Below are positions 27,051 through 35,585 of a DNA stretch of 64,000 nucleotides, in pieces. Each line of letters begins with the position of its first letter. The stretch's first letter is position 1. The notes under the pieces were generated by a model, which did no database searches, was not told the DNA's origin, and saw nothing but the letters and a program-made list of their open reading frames with translations. Origin of the DNA: DASSUW01 sp963835525 (lineage in GTDB: Bacteria > Actinomycetota > Thermoleophilia > Solirubrobacterales > Solirubrobacteraceae); the NCBI GenBank assembly GCA_963835525.1, contig CAWIFM010000008.1, forward strand, positions 1 to 64,000, written 5' to 3'. The position numbers and the translations under genes are program-made.

Positions 27051-28080
27051 GGAGCGGATCCTCGGCATCATCGAGACCGCTCGAGCGAAGCGGCCGCGGT
27101 TCAAGGACGAGCGGATCACGATGGCCCACGGGGCCGGCGGGAAGGCGACCCAGACGCTGATCGAGGGCCTGCTGGCGCCGGCCTTCGGGATGGTCGAGCT
27201 GGCCGACGCCGCGGTGGTCGACGACGTCGCCCTGACGACCGACTCGTTCGTGGTCAAGCCGCTGCGCTTCCCGGGCGGCTCGATCGGCGAGCTCGCGGTC
27301 AACGGCACGGTCAACGACCTCGCCATGGCCGGGGCGCGCCCGCTGGCGCTGAGCCTGGCGCTGATCCTCGAGGAGGGCCTGGAGTCGGGCATCCTGCGCG
27401 CCGAGGTCGAGGCGATCGCGCGCCGCCGCGGAGACCGCGGGCGTGCGGATCGCGGCCGGCGACACCAAGGTGGTCGAGCGCGGTCACGCCGACGGGATGT
27501 ACGTCTGCACGACGGGGATCGGCGCGCGCGACCCGCGCGCCGAGCTGTCGCCCGGCGCGGTGCGGCCGGGCGACCGGATCCTCGTCTCCGGCCCGATCGG
27601 CGCGCACGGGACGGCGATCATGCTCGCGCGCGGCGAGCTCGGGCTGGACGCCGACATCGAGTCCGACACGCGCTCGCTGTGGCCCGCGGTCGACGCGATC
27701 CTGGGGCCGGACGTCCACTGCCTGCGCGACGCGACGCGCGGCGGCGTCGCCTCGGTGCTGAACGAGATCGCCCGCGCGTCGGGCGTGGCGATGGTCGATC
27801 GACGAGGCGGCCGTGCCGGTCGACCCCGCCGTCGCCGGGCGCCGCGGAGCTGCTGGGGATCGACCCGATGTACGTGGCCAACGAGGGCGTGTTCGTCGCC
27901 TTCGTGGCTCCGGAGTCCGCGGCGCTCGCCGCGCTGCGCGAGGTGGACGGCTGCGAGCGCGCGGCCGAGATCGGTGAGGTGAAGACGGAGCCGCCGGGGA
28001 TGGTGCTGGTGAACACGGCGTTCGGCGGTCGGCGGGTGATGGATCAGCTCGTCGGTGACCCGCTACCGCGGATCTGCTGA
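27031..28080 (+). CDS. hypE: Hydrogenase maturation protein HypE (frameshifted as sequenced)
   Basis: Expected HypE sequence runs in frame 1 to about 27424 (ITMAHGAGGKATQTLI, NGTVNDLAMAGARPLALS), frame 2 to about 27797 (AGVRIAAGDTKVVERGHADG, RDATRGGVASVLNEIARASG), frame 3 to about 27838 (DEAAVPVDPAVAG) and frame 1 again (LLGIDPMYVANEG) to the canonical C-terminal PRIC, whose Cys carries thiocyanate. Three single-base insertions explain this, net three bases. All motifs survive, so sequence error is more likely than a dead gene. GTG start overlaps hypD. Confidence 0.88.
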   Translation: MSVSSREERILGIIETARAKRPRFKDERITMAHGAGGKATQTLIEGLLAPAFGMVELADAAVVDDVALTTDSFVVKPLRFPGGSIGELAVNGTVNDLAMAGARPLALSLALILEEGLESGILRAEVEAIARRRGDRGRADRGRRHQGGRARSRRRDVRLHDGDRRARPARRAVARRGAAGRPDPRLRPDRRARDGDHARARRARAGRRHRVRHALAVARGRRDPGAGRPLPARRDARRRRLGAERDRPRVGRGDGRSTRRPCRSTPPSPGAAELLGIDPMYVANEGVFVAFVAPESAALAALREVDGCERAAEIGEVKTEPPGMVLVNTAFGGRRVMDQLVGDPLPRIC

Positions 28081-28093
28081 GAGGGGAGTGCAC

Positions 28094-29155
28094 ATGGCCG
28101 CAACCGAGTTCGTACCGAATCAGGCCAAGACGGAGGGGATCACCGCACACGTGATCTGGCTCACCACGGGCCTCAGCTGCGAGGGCGACAGCGTGGCGAT
28201 GACGGGCGCCACGAACCCCAGCCTCGAGGACATCATCACCGGCGCGATCCCCGGCATGCCGCGCGTCGTGGTCCACAACACGGTGCTGGCGGTCGAGTCC
28301 GGCGAGGAGTTCATGCAGGCGTGGTACGACGCCGAGGCCGGCAAGCTCGACCCCTTCGTGCTCGTGCTCGAGGGCTCGGTGCCGAACGAGAACATCAACG
28401 GCGACGGCTACTGGACCGGGATGGGCGTGAACCCGGAGAACGGCCAGCCGATCACCACCAACGAGTGGATCGATCGCCTGTCGCCCAAGGCGGCGGCCGT
28501 GGTCGCGGTCGGGACCTGCGCCACCTACGGCGGCATCCCGGCGATGAAGAACAACCCGACGGGTGCGATGGGGCTGGCCGACTACCTCGGCTGGAACTGG
28601 AAGTCCAAGGCCGGCATCCCGATCGTCAACATCCCCGGCTGCCCGGCGCAGGGCGACAACATCACCGAGGTCCTGATGTACCTCGTGTTCGCGCTGGCGG
28701 GTATGGCGCCGCTGCCCGAGCTCGACGAGCAGCTCCGGCCGAAGTGGCTGTTCGGGCGGACGGTGCGCGAGGGCTGCAACCGGGCCGGGTTCACCGAGCA
28801 GGGCAACTTCGCCACCGAGTACGGCTCGGACCCCCGCTGCCTGGTCAAGCTCGGCTGCAAGGGGCCGGTGGTCAAGTGCAACGTGCCCGTGCGCGGCTGG
28901 ATCAACGGCATCGGCGGCTGCCCGAACGTCGGCGGCATCTGCATGGCCTGCACGATGCCCGGCTTCCCCGACAAGTACATGCCGTTCATGGAGCCGGACA
29001 AGTGGGGCAACGCGGGCGCGAACTTCCAGCGGTTCACCTTCGGGCCCGTCTTCCGCTACATGCGCCAGCGCAATCTCAAGAAGAACTTCGACATCGAGCC
29101 CGAGTGGCGTCACAACAAGCCGGAGTTGACCACCGGCTACCAGAAGCGGTGGTGA
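28094..29155 (+). CDS. hhyS: [NiFe]-hydrogenase small subunit, group 1h
   Basis: 353 residues, starting at ATG 28094 after GAGGGGAG. The N-terminal SCEGDSVAMTGATNPSLED (Cys29, Asp32) shows the Asp replacement of a proximal-cluster ligand known for actinobacterial-type hydrogenases. GTCATYGGIPAMKNNPTGAMG, PGCPAQGDN and RCLVKLGCKGPVVKCNVPVRGW supply the other iron-sulfur ligands. No Tat signal or C-terminal anchor is seen, as usual for this group. It is paired with hhyL nine bases downstream. Such enzymes oxidise H2 at trace, including atmospheric, concentrations in soil actinobacteria; that role is inferred. Confidence 0.93.
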   Translation: MAATEFVPNQAKTEGITAHVIWLTTGLSCEGDSVAMTGATNPSLEDIITGAIPGMPRVVVHNTVLAVESGEEFMQAWYDAEAGKLDPFVLVLEGSVPNENINGDGYWTGMGVNPENGQPITTNEWIDRLSPKAAAVVAVGTCATYGGIPAMKNNPTGAMGLADYLGWNWKSKAGIPIVNIPGCPAQGDNITEVLMYLVFALAGMAPLPELDEQLRPKWLFGRTVREGCNRAGFTEQGNFATEYGSDPRCLVKLGCKGPVVKCNVPVRGWINGIGGCPNVGGICMACTMPGFPDKYMPFMEPDKWGNAGANFQRFTFGPVFRYMRQRNLKKNFDIEPEWRHNKPELTTGYQKRW

Positions 29156-29164
29156 GGAGCAGAC

Positions 29165-30940
29165 ATGGCAACGGCAGAGACTCCGGTCGAGAAGAAGGTC
29201 GCCGTCAAGGAGATGTCCTGGGATCCGGTGACCCGGATCGTCGGCAGCCTGGGCATCCACACCGAGATCGACTTCGCCAACCAGCAGGTGCTCAAGTGCT
29301 ACAGCACCTCGATGATCTTCCGCGGCTTCGACATCTTCATGAAGGGGATCGATCCGCGCGACGCGCACTTCATCACCAGCCGCATCTGCGGCATCTGCGG
29401 TGACAACCACTGCACGTGCTCGTGCCTGAACCAGAACATGGCCTACGGGGTCAAGCCGCCGCCGCTCGGCGACTACGCGTTCAACCTCGCCGAGTCGGCC
29501 GACTTCATGTTCGACCACGCGATCTTCAACGACTGCATGGCGAACGTGGACTACTCCGAGCAGGTGGTCAGGGACACGAACCCGGGGCTGCTCAAGAAGG
29601 CCGAGGAGACGTCCGCCCCGCACTCGGACATCCACGGCTACAAGACGATCGCCGACATCATGCGGGCGCTCAACGCGTTCACCGGCAGCTTCTACCTGGA
29701 GACGCTCCAGGTGGCCCGCTACACGCGCGAGATGTACTGCCTGTTCGGCGGCCGCCACACGCACCCGTCGACGATCATGCCGGGCGGCTGCAGCGCCGAC
29801 ATCACGCACCAGACGCTGACGGACTACTACGTGCGCCTGATGCGCTACATGGACTACTGCAAGCGCACGGTCCCGATGCACGACGACCTGTACGACTTCT
29901 TCTATGAGGCGCTGCCGGGCTACGAGATGGTCGGCTACCGCGACACCGACCTCGTGTGCTGGGGCGCCTTCGACGACCCGCAGTACGTGGACTACAGCTA
30001 CAAGAACATGACCGAGTGGGGGCGCCACCGGTGGGTCACGCCCGGCCTCGTGTTCAAGGGCGAGCTGATCACCACCGACCTCGTCGAGATCAACCTCGCG
30101 ATCCGCATCCTGCTCGGCTCGTCGTACTTCGACGACTGGACCAACGAGGAGACCTTCGTCACCCAGGACCCGCTCGGCAACCCGGTCGACAAGCGGCACC
30201 CGTGGAACAAGGTGACGCTGCCCAAGCCGCAGGCGCGCGACTGGGCCGACAAGTACTCGTGGGTCGCCTCGCCGCGGATGTACGACAAGCGCAACGACAT
30301 CTTCGTCGCCAACGACACGGGCGGCGGGCCGTTCGCGCGCCAGTGGGTCACGGCCAAGGCCGGCCTCGTCGACATCGGCTACCTGAAGGCGACCGGCGAG
30401 AGCCTCCAGATGGTGCTCCCGAAGACGGGGTTCATGCCCGAGATGGAGCTCGAGTGGAAGATCCCGAAGTGGTCCAACGCGATCGAACGCCAGCGCGCGC
30501 GCAGCTACCACCAGGCGTACTCCGCGCTCGTCGGGCTCTACAACCTCGAGCAGGCGCTGAAGGAGGTCCGCGCCGGCCGCACGAAGTCGTGGAACGACTT
30601 CAAGGTGCCGGAGTCGGCCGTCAGCGTGGGCTTCCACGAGGCGGCGCGCGGCGTGCTCTCGCACCACATGGTCATCCGCGAGGGCAAGATCGCCAACTAC
30701 CAGCCGTACCCGCCGACGCCGTGGAACGGCAACCCGCGCGACGTCCACGGGACGCCGGGCCCGTACGAGGACTCGGTGCAGAACACGCCGATCTTCGAGG
30801 AGAACGGCCCCGAGAACTTCAAGGGGGTCGACATCATGCGGGCGGTCCACAGCTTCGACCCGTGCCTGCCCTGCGGGGTGCACATGTACGGGAAGGGCAA
30901 GGTCCGCAAGGTCGTCCACACGCCGACGGGGATGTGCTGA
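29165..30940 (+). CDS. hhyL: [NiFe]-hydrogenase large subunit, group 1h
   Basis: 591 residues with both active-site motifs: RICGICGDNHC (Cys75, Cys78) and DPCLPCGVHM (Cys567, Cys570, His573) near the C-terminus, which bind the Ni-Fe centre. About 18 residues follow His573 and are probably removed by the endopeptidase encoded at 34073-34585. The N-terminal DPVTRIVGSLGIHTEIDF is typical of the family. It directly follows hhyS, and the next gene starts inside its last codons. Confidence 0.95.
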   Translation: MATAETPVEKKVAVKEMSWDPVTRIVGSLGIHTEIDFANQQVLKCYSTSMIFRGFDIFMKGIDPRDAHFITSRICGICGDNHCTCSCLNQNMAYGVKPPPLGDYAFNLAESADFMFDHAIFNDCMANVDYSEQVVRDTNPGLLKKAEETSAPHSDIHGYKTIADIMRALNAFTGSFYLETLQVARYTREMYCLFGGRHTHPSTIMPGGCSADITHQTLTDYYVRLMRYMDYCKRTVPMHDDLYDFFYEALPGYEMVGYRDTDLVCWGAFDDPQYVDYSYKNMTEWGRHRWVTPGLVFKGELITTDLVEINLAIRILLGSSYFDDWTNEETFVTQDPLGNPVDKRHPWNKVTLPKPQARDWADKYSWVASPRMYDKRNDIFVANDTGGGPFARQWVTAKAGLVDIGYLKATGESLQMVLPKTGFMPEMELEWKIPKWSNAIERQRARSYHQAYSALVGLYNLEQALKEVRAGRTKSWNDFKVPESAVSVGFHEAARGVLSHHMVIREGKIANYQPYPPTPWNGNPRDVHGTPGPYEDSVQNTPIFEENGPENFKGVDIMRAVHSFDPCLPCGVHMYGKGKVRKVVHTPTGMC

Positions 30941-31749
30941 CGTCCGACCAACTCATCGAGCGGGTCCAGGAGCTCACCGCGCAGCTCGATGAGGTGCAGG
31001 ACTTCCATGCGCGGGCGCTCGCGGACGAGCTGGTGGCCTCGATCATCCAGCTCTACGGCGAGGGCCTGGAGCGGATCTTCGCGGCGCTCGACGACGACGT
31101 GCGGGACCGGCTGGCCGACGACGGCGTGGTGGCCAGCCTCATGCTCATCCACGGCCTGTATCCGATCGACCTCGAGACGCGCGTCAACGAGGCGCTGGAG
31201 AGCGTGCGGCCGTACATGGAGTCGCACGGCGGCGACGTCGAGCTGCTCGGCGTACAGGACGGCGTCGCGCGGATGCGGCTGGTCGGCCACTGCGAGAGCT
31301 GCCCGGCGTCCGAGGCGACGCTCGAGCTGGCGATCAAGAAGGCGCTCGAGGAGACGGCGCCCGACCTCGAGGGCCTCGAGGTCGAGGGCGTGAGCAAGCC
31401 GGCCTTCGAGCTGCCGGTGATCCAGTCCAACGGCGCGCCCCACGCATGGACCGATCTCGAGGGCGACCCGCCTGCGGTCGGGCACACGGCGCCGATGGCC
31501 GTCGCCGGCACGGAGGTGCTGGTGGCCAACGTGGGCGGCACCCTGCTCGCCTACCGCAACGAGTGCGGCTGGTGCCGGATGCGTCTCGACACCGCGCCGA
31601 TGACCGCGGGCGGCGTGCTCAGCTGCCCGTCGTGCGAGCGCCGCTTCGAGCTCCGGCGGGCGGGGCGCTCGCCCGACGACGATGGGCTCCAGATCGCGCC
31701 GGTGCCGCTGCTGCGCAAGGAAGGCCGCGTCCGGCTGGCGGTCGCGTGA
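30934..31749 (+). CDS. NifU-domain protein with all-Cys Rieske-like C-terminal domain
   Basis: 271 residues from GTG 30934, overlapping hhyL. After a helical N-terminus comes a NifU-like domain (RPYMESHGGDVELL and GHCESCPASEATLELAIKKAL). The C-terminal segment has the Rieske-type strand pattern, but its ligand sites read CGWC and CPSC (C-x2-C, x16, C-x2-C) rather than C-x-H and C-x2-H. It may supply clusters to, or take electrons from, HhyS/HhyL. Proteins of this layout occur beside group 1h hydrogenases; the role is inferred. Confidence 0.82.
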   Translation: MLTSDQLIERVQELTAQLDEVQDFHARALADELVASIIQLYGEGLERIFAALDDDVRDRLADDGVVASLMLIHGLYPIDLETRVNEALESVRPYMESHGGDVELLGVQDGVARMRLVGHCESCPASEATLELAIKKALEETAPDLEGLEVEGVSKPAFELPVIQSNGAPHAWTDLEGDPPAVGHTAPMAVAGTEVLVANVGGTLLAYRNECGWCRMRLDTAPMTAGGVLSCPSCERRFELRRAGRSPDDDGLQIAPVPLLRKEGRVRLAVA

Positions 31750-32363
31750 TGGACCCGGCCCTGGTCGCCGGGCTGCGGCGCTTCGTGCGCGACCCGTCCG
31801 CCGCGCGGCCGTCCGACGGCCCGCGCTGCGAGCTCTGCCCGCTGTCGCTGGCCGAGGACCACAAGCACCTGCTCGACCTCGAGGAGCGGCGGATCGTCTG
31901 CGTCTGCCCGACCTGCTGGTCGATCCGCTCCGGCGAGGCGCGCTACCGGCCGACGGGCTCGCGGACGCTCTGGCTCGAGCCGTTCGAGCTCTCGGACGAG
32001 CTGTGGGCGTCCTTCCAGGTGCCGATCGGGCTCGCGTTCTTCATGCGCTCGACCTCCACGGGGGCGATCGTCGGCCTCTATCCGAGCCCGGCCGGGGCCA
32101 CGGAGTGCGAGCTCGACCTCGAGGCCTGGGACCGCCTGGTGGCGGCCAACCCCGTGCTCGAGGACCTCGACCCCGACGCCGAGGCGCTGATCGTCAACCG
32201 GCTCGCGGACCCGCACGTCCACGTGATCGCCCCGCTCGACGACTGCTACCGGCTCGTCGGGATCATCAAGGCGACCTGGGAGGGGATCAGCGGGGGCACG
32301 GCGATGGAGGCGGCCGTCGCGCGCTACTTCGACGACCTGCGCGGCGCCGCGCTGGTGCGATGA
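31749..32363 (+). CDS. Hydrogenase-cluster protein resembling DUF5947
   Basis: 204 residues from ATG 31749, overlapping the previous stop by one base. An N-terminal CELC...CVCPTCW cysteine cluster suggests a metal site, followed by an alpha/beta body (VPIGLAFFMRSTSTGAIVGLYPSPAGATE). The protein sits in the tightly packed hydrogenase operon and overlaps the next gene by four bases. I match it to DUF5947 from memory; function unknown. Confidence 0.7.
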   Translation: MDPALVAGLRRFVRDPSAARPSDGPRCELCPLSLAEDHKHLLDLEERRIVCVCPTCWSIRSGEARYRPTGSRTLWLEPFELSDELWASFQVPIGLAFFMRSTSTGAIVGLYPSPAGATECELDLEAWDRLVAANPVLEDLDPDAEALIVNRLADPHVHVIAPLDDCYRLVGIIKATWEGISGGTAMEAAVARYFDDLRGAALVR

Positions 32364-32998
32364 GCGAGCTGGCCGCGCCGCCCGCGCTCGAGTTCACGGT
32401 CGCCGGCGCCGAGCCGATCGAGCACGCGGCGACCCCGGGCGTGCGCTTCCACGTACTGGCCGAGGAGCCTGAGGGCCGCGAGGTCTACGCGGTGGCGCTC
32501 ACGACGCAGGTCCAGATCGACCCGGCGCTGCGCGTCCACGCGGACGCCGAGCGCGCGCGGCTGGTTGAGCTGTTCGGCCCTCCGGAGCGCTGGGCCACGA
32601 CCACGCGCGCGCTTCAGTGGGCGCGCGTCGAGTCGCTCGTGCCGTCGTTCACGGGCTCGACCCCGTTCGCGCTCGAGGTGCCGTGCACGTACGACCTCGA
32701 GGTGGTCTCGGCCAAGTACTTCGACGCGCTCGACGACGGCGACGTGCCGCTCACCTTCCACTTCAACGGCACCGTGCTCTACCGCGGCCCGGACGACCGG
32801 CTGCAGGTCGTGCTCGTGCCCTGGAGCTGCTCGGTGCGGTGGCGGATGCCGATCGACGTGTGGCGGCGCACGATCGACGCCCACTACCCCGGCGGCGGCT
32901 GGATCCGGCTGGGGCACGAGACGCTCGAGGCGCTGGCGCGACGCAAGGCCGAGCAGGGCCACCACACGTTCGACGACACCGTGCGGGACCTGCTGTGA
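32360..32998 (+). CDS. Hydrogenase-cluster protein resembling DUF6084
   Basis: 212 residues, beta-rich (FTVAGAEPIEHAATPGVRFHV, VPCTYDLEVVSAKYFDAL) with a conserved-looking VPWSCSVRWRMPIDVWRRTI segment. It has no signal peptide or membrane helix. It overlaps neighbours at both ends and is clearly part of the hydrogenase operon. The link to DUF6084 is from memory; molecular function unknown. Confidence 0.68.
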   Translation: MSELAAPPALEFTVAGAEPIEHAATPGVRFHVLAEEPEGREVYAVALTTQVQIDPALRVHADAERARLVELFGPPERWATTTRALQWARVESLVPSFTGSTPFALEVPCTYDLEVVSAKYFDALDDGDVPLTFHFNGTVLYRGPDDRLQVVLVPWSCSVRWRMPIDVWRRTIDAHYPGGGWIRLGHETLEALARRKAEQGHHTFDDTVRDLL

Positions 32999-34076
32999 GC
33001 GTCGAGCGCCTGCTCTCCACGCTGCTCTACGAGGGCTACGCGCTCTACCCGTACACGCCCGGCGCGATCAAGAACGCCACGCCGACTCCGTTCGGGATCG
33101 TCTACCCGCCGGTCTACGCGGCCGGCTCCCCGCACACCTTCGACCGCGCGCGGATGCAGCTCGTGCTCGAGCCCGGCGAGACGGTGACCGGCACGCTGGC
33201 CTTCCTCGAGGAGAGCGGCGAGCGGCGGGTCGAGGTCGAGGCCGGCGCCACGGTCGAGTTCGCGTTCGAGGACGTGCGGGGCCGGGTGCGGCTCGCCACG
33301 ACGCCGCTCGAGGCGGGCTGGTGCGCGTGGCCATGTGCGTGCACAACACCACCGAGGTCCCCGAGGGGCTGGACCGCGCGGGCGCGCTGCGGTCGTCGCT
33401 GCGCTCCACGCACCTCGTCGCCCACGCGCCCGGTGGGCGCTTCGCCTCGCCGATCGCGCCCGGCCCCACCGCCGCCGCGGCGGTGGCGCAGTGCGACCAC
33501 ATCAACATCTTCCCGGTGCTGGCGACGGCGAACGACGACACGGTGCTGGGCGCCACGATCGTCCTCCCCGACCATCCGCAGATCGCGCCCGAGAGCCACG
33601 GCGACCTGTTCGACGCCACGGAGATCGAGGAGGCGCTGCTGCTGCACGTGCTCGCGCTCAGCGACGGCGAGCGCGAGTCGATCGCGCAGCAGGACCCGAA
33701 GGTGCGCGAGATGCTGGCGCGCGCCGACGCCGAGGGCCCCGAGGCCCTGAAGCGCCTGCACGGGCGCGTGACGGTGTCCGACCTGCCGCCCGCGCACCGG
33801 CCCGGGCCCGCCGACGTCGCGGGCGAGCCGGCGATCGAGGTCGGCGGCGTGCGCTTCGTGCGCGGGTCCAAGGTGGTGCTGCGCCCCGCCCCGGGCGCCG
33901 CGCCGCAGGACGGCGTGTGGGCCGGCCGCACGGCGACGATCGAGCGGATCTACCGCGACTACGAGGACGGCGTCCACCTGGCGGTCACCGTCGACGACGA
34001 TCCCGGCCAGGAGCTGATGCGCGACATCGGCCGCTACCTGTACTTCAAGCCCGCCGAGGTGGAGGTGGTCGTATGA
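32995..34076 (+). CDS. Hydrogenase-cluster hypothetical protein (one frameshift)
   Basis: About 360 residues when read across one missing base near 33318. Frame 1 gives STLLYEGYALYPYTPGAIKN to LATTPLEAG; frame 3 gives GLVRVAMCVHNTTEVPEG to the end. No known domain is recognised. The C-terminal third contains SKVVLRPAPG and AGRTATIERIYRDYEDGVHLAVTVDDDPG, a small beta-barrel-like segment. GTG 32995 overlaps the previous stop and the 3' end overlaps the protease gene. A conserved structural or maturation accessory is likely by position only. Confidence 0.7.
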
Positions 34077-34585
34077 CCCCGGAGCTCGAGAAGCAGATCC
34101 TCGTCGCCGGCGTCGGCAACGCCTGGCTGCAGGACGACGCCTTCGGCGCCGAGGTCGCGCGCCGGCTGGACGAGCGCGACCTGCCGAGCGGCGTCAGCGT
34201 CATGGACGTCGGCACCAGCGGGCTCGACCTCGCCTACGAGGTCATGCGCGGCTACAGCGCGCTGGTGATCGTCGACGTCAGCAAGCAGGGCGGCGAGCCC
34301 GGCACGCTCTACGTGATCGACGTCGAGCCCGACGACGTGCCGGCCGAGATCGAGGACGGCGAGACGATCGACCCGCACTCGATCGACCCGATGACGATGC
34401 TGCGCTTCGTGCGCGCGATCGGCGGCTGGCCGGGCCGCGTGCAGGTGATCGCCTGCGAGCCCGCCGTGGTCGAGGAGGTCGGCCTCGGGCTCACGCCGGC
34501 CGTCGAGGCCGCCGTCGAGCGCGCCATCGCGCTCGTGCTGGAGACGATCGAGGAGCTGCGGACGGACGCCGCCTACCAGAGCTGA
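34073..34585 (+). CDS. Hydrogenase maturation endopeptidase
   Basis: 170 residues of the HyaD/HybD/HupD family. ILVAGVGNAWLQDDAFGAEVA matches the GxGN-x4-DDxxG motif. A second acidic site lies in VMDVGTSGLDLAY, and DPHSIDPMTML supplies the His. It removes the C-terminal tail of the large subunit after nickel insertion. It is flanked by overlaps on both sides. Confidence 0.9.
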   Translation: MTPELEKQILVAGVGNAWLQDDAFGAEVARRLDERDLPSGVSVMDVGTSGLDLAYEVMRGYSALVIVDVSKQGGEPGTLYVIDVEPDDVPAEIEDGETIDPHSIDPMTMLRFVRAIGGWPGRVQVIACEPAVVEEVGLGLTPAVEAAVERAIALVLETIEELRTDAAYQS

Positions 34586-34929
34586 TGCACGAGCTGTCGG
34601 TCTCCAGCGCGATCGTCGACACCGCCGTCAAGCACGCCGCCGGGCGCAAGGTGACGGTGGTGACCGTGCGGATCGGCCACCTGCGCCAGGTCGTGCCGGA
34701 CTCGCTCGCCTTCTACTTCGAGCTGGTCACGCGCGAGACGGTCTGCGAGGGGGCGAGGCTGGAGCAGGTGCTGGTGCCCGCGCGCCTGCGCTGCGGCGAC
34801 TGCGCGCGCGAGTGGGACCCGCAGGACGCGCTGTTCCGCTGCGTGTGCGGCGGCGCCGGTGAGGTGATCGAGGGCGACGAGCTCGAGGTCGAGTCGATCG
34901 AGGTGGAGGAGGCCGCATGCACCGCGTGA
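34585..34929 (+). CDS. hypA: Hydrogenase nickel chaperone HypA
   Basis: 114 residues starting MHELSV, the nickel-binding Met-His-Glu motif, and ending with a zinc site made of CGDC and FRCVCGG. It delivers nickel with HypB. The gene shares one base with the protease stop and overlaps hypB by 13 bases. Confidence 0.95.
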   Translation: MHELSVSSAIVDTAVKHAAGRKVTVVTVRIGHLRQVVPDSLAFYFELVTRETVCEGARLEQVLVPARLRCGDCAREWDPQDALFRCVCGGAGEVIEGDELEVESIEVEEAACTA

Positions 34930-35585
34930 AGGTCAGGGTCGTCGAGGACGCGCTGGACGCCAATAACACGATCGCGCGCGCGAACCGCGACGACTTCGAT
35001 CGCCACGACGTCCGCGTCGTGAACCTGATGAGCGCGCCCGGCGCCGGCAAGACGACCCTGCTCGAGCGCGTGCTGCGCGACCTCGGCGACGTGCGGGCCG
35101 GCGTCCTCGAGGGCGACGTGCAGGGGTCCTACGACGCCGACCGGCTGGCGAGCCTGCACGTGCCGGTCACCCAGCTCAACACCGACCCCGGGTTCGGCGG
35201 CGAGTGCCACCTCGACGCCAACATGGTCCGCAGCGCGCTGCCCGAGATCCCGCTGCACGATCTGGATCTGCTCGTGATCGAGAACGTCGGCAACCTCGTC
35301 TGCCCGGCCGAGTTCGGGGTGGGGGAGGATGCGCGGGTGATGGTCTCCTCGGTCACCGAGGGCGAGGACAAGCCGCTCAAGTACCCGCTCATGTTCCGCA
35401 CCTGCGAGCTGGTCGTCATCAACAAGATCGACCTGCTGCCGCACCTGGACTTCGACATGGAGCGCTTCCTGCACGCCCTCGACGCCGTGCACCCGGGTGT
35501 GGCCCGGATGCAGGTGAGCGCGCGCACCGGCGAGGGCGTCGAGGCGTTCCGCGACTGGCTGCTCCAGGTGAGGGTGCCTGCGTGA
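34917..35585 (+). CDS. hypB: Hydrogenase nickel-insertion GTPase HypB
   Basis: 222 residues: P-loop NLMSAPGAGKTTLLERVL (about 37-54), EGDVQGSYDADRL, IENVGNLVCPAEFGVGEDARV and the NKID guanine motif. No His-rich nickel-storage stretch is present at the N-terminus. It hydrolyses GTP during nickel transfer with HypA. Confidence 0.95.
   Translation: MHRVKVRVVEDALDANNTIARANRDDFDRHDVRVVNLMSAPGAGKTTLLERVLRDLGDVRAGVLEGDVQGSYDADRLASLHVPVTQLNTDPGFGGECHLDANMVRSALPEIPLHDLDLLVIENVGNLVCPAEFGVGEDARVMVSSVTEGEDKPLKYPLMFRTCELVVINKIDLLPHLDFDMERFLHALDAVHPGVARMQVSARTGEGVEAFRDWLLQVRVPA

Noticed and set aside
27031..28080. hypE as a true pseudogene
   Set aside because: All motifs and the PRIC tail are intact and the three one-base shifts sum to a full codon, more like sequencing error.
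24381..29155. Two small subunits as an assembly duplication
   Set aside because: They share motifs but differ at many residues, have different N-termini and different neighbours, so they are paralogues.
27311..30919. Very long open frame (over 1,200 codons) antisense to hypE, hhyS and hhyL
   Set aside because: Composition is Arg/Val/His/Asp-rich shadow of GC-rich coding DNA; the plus-strand genes have complete family motifs.
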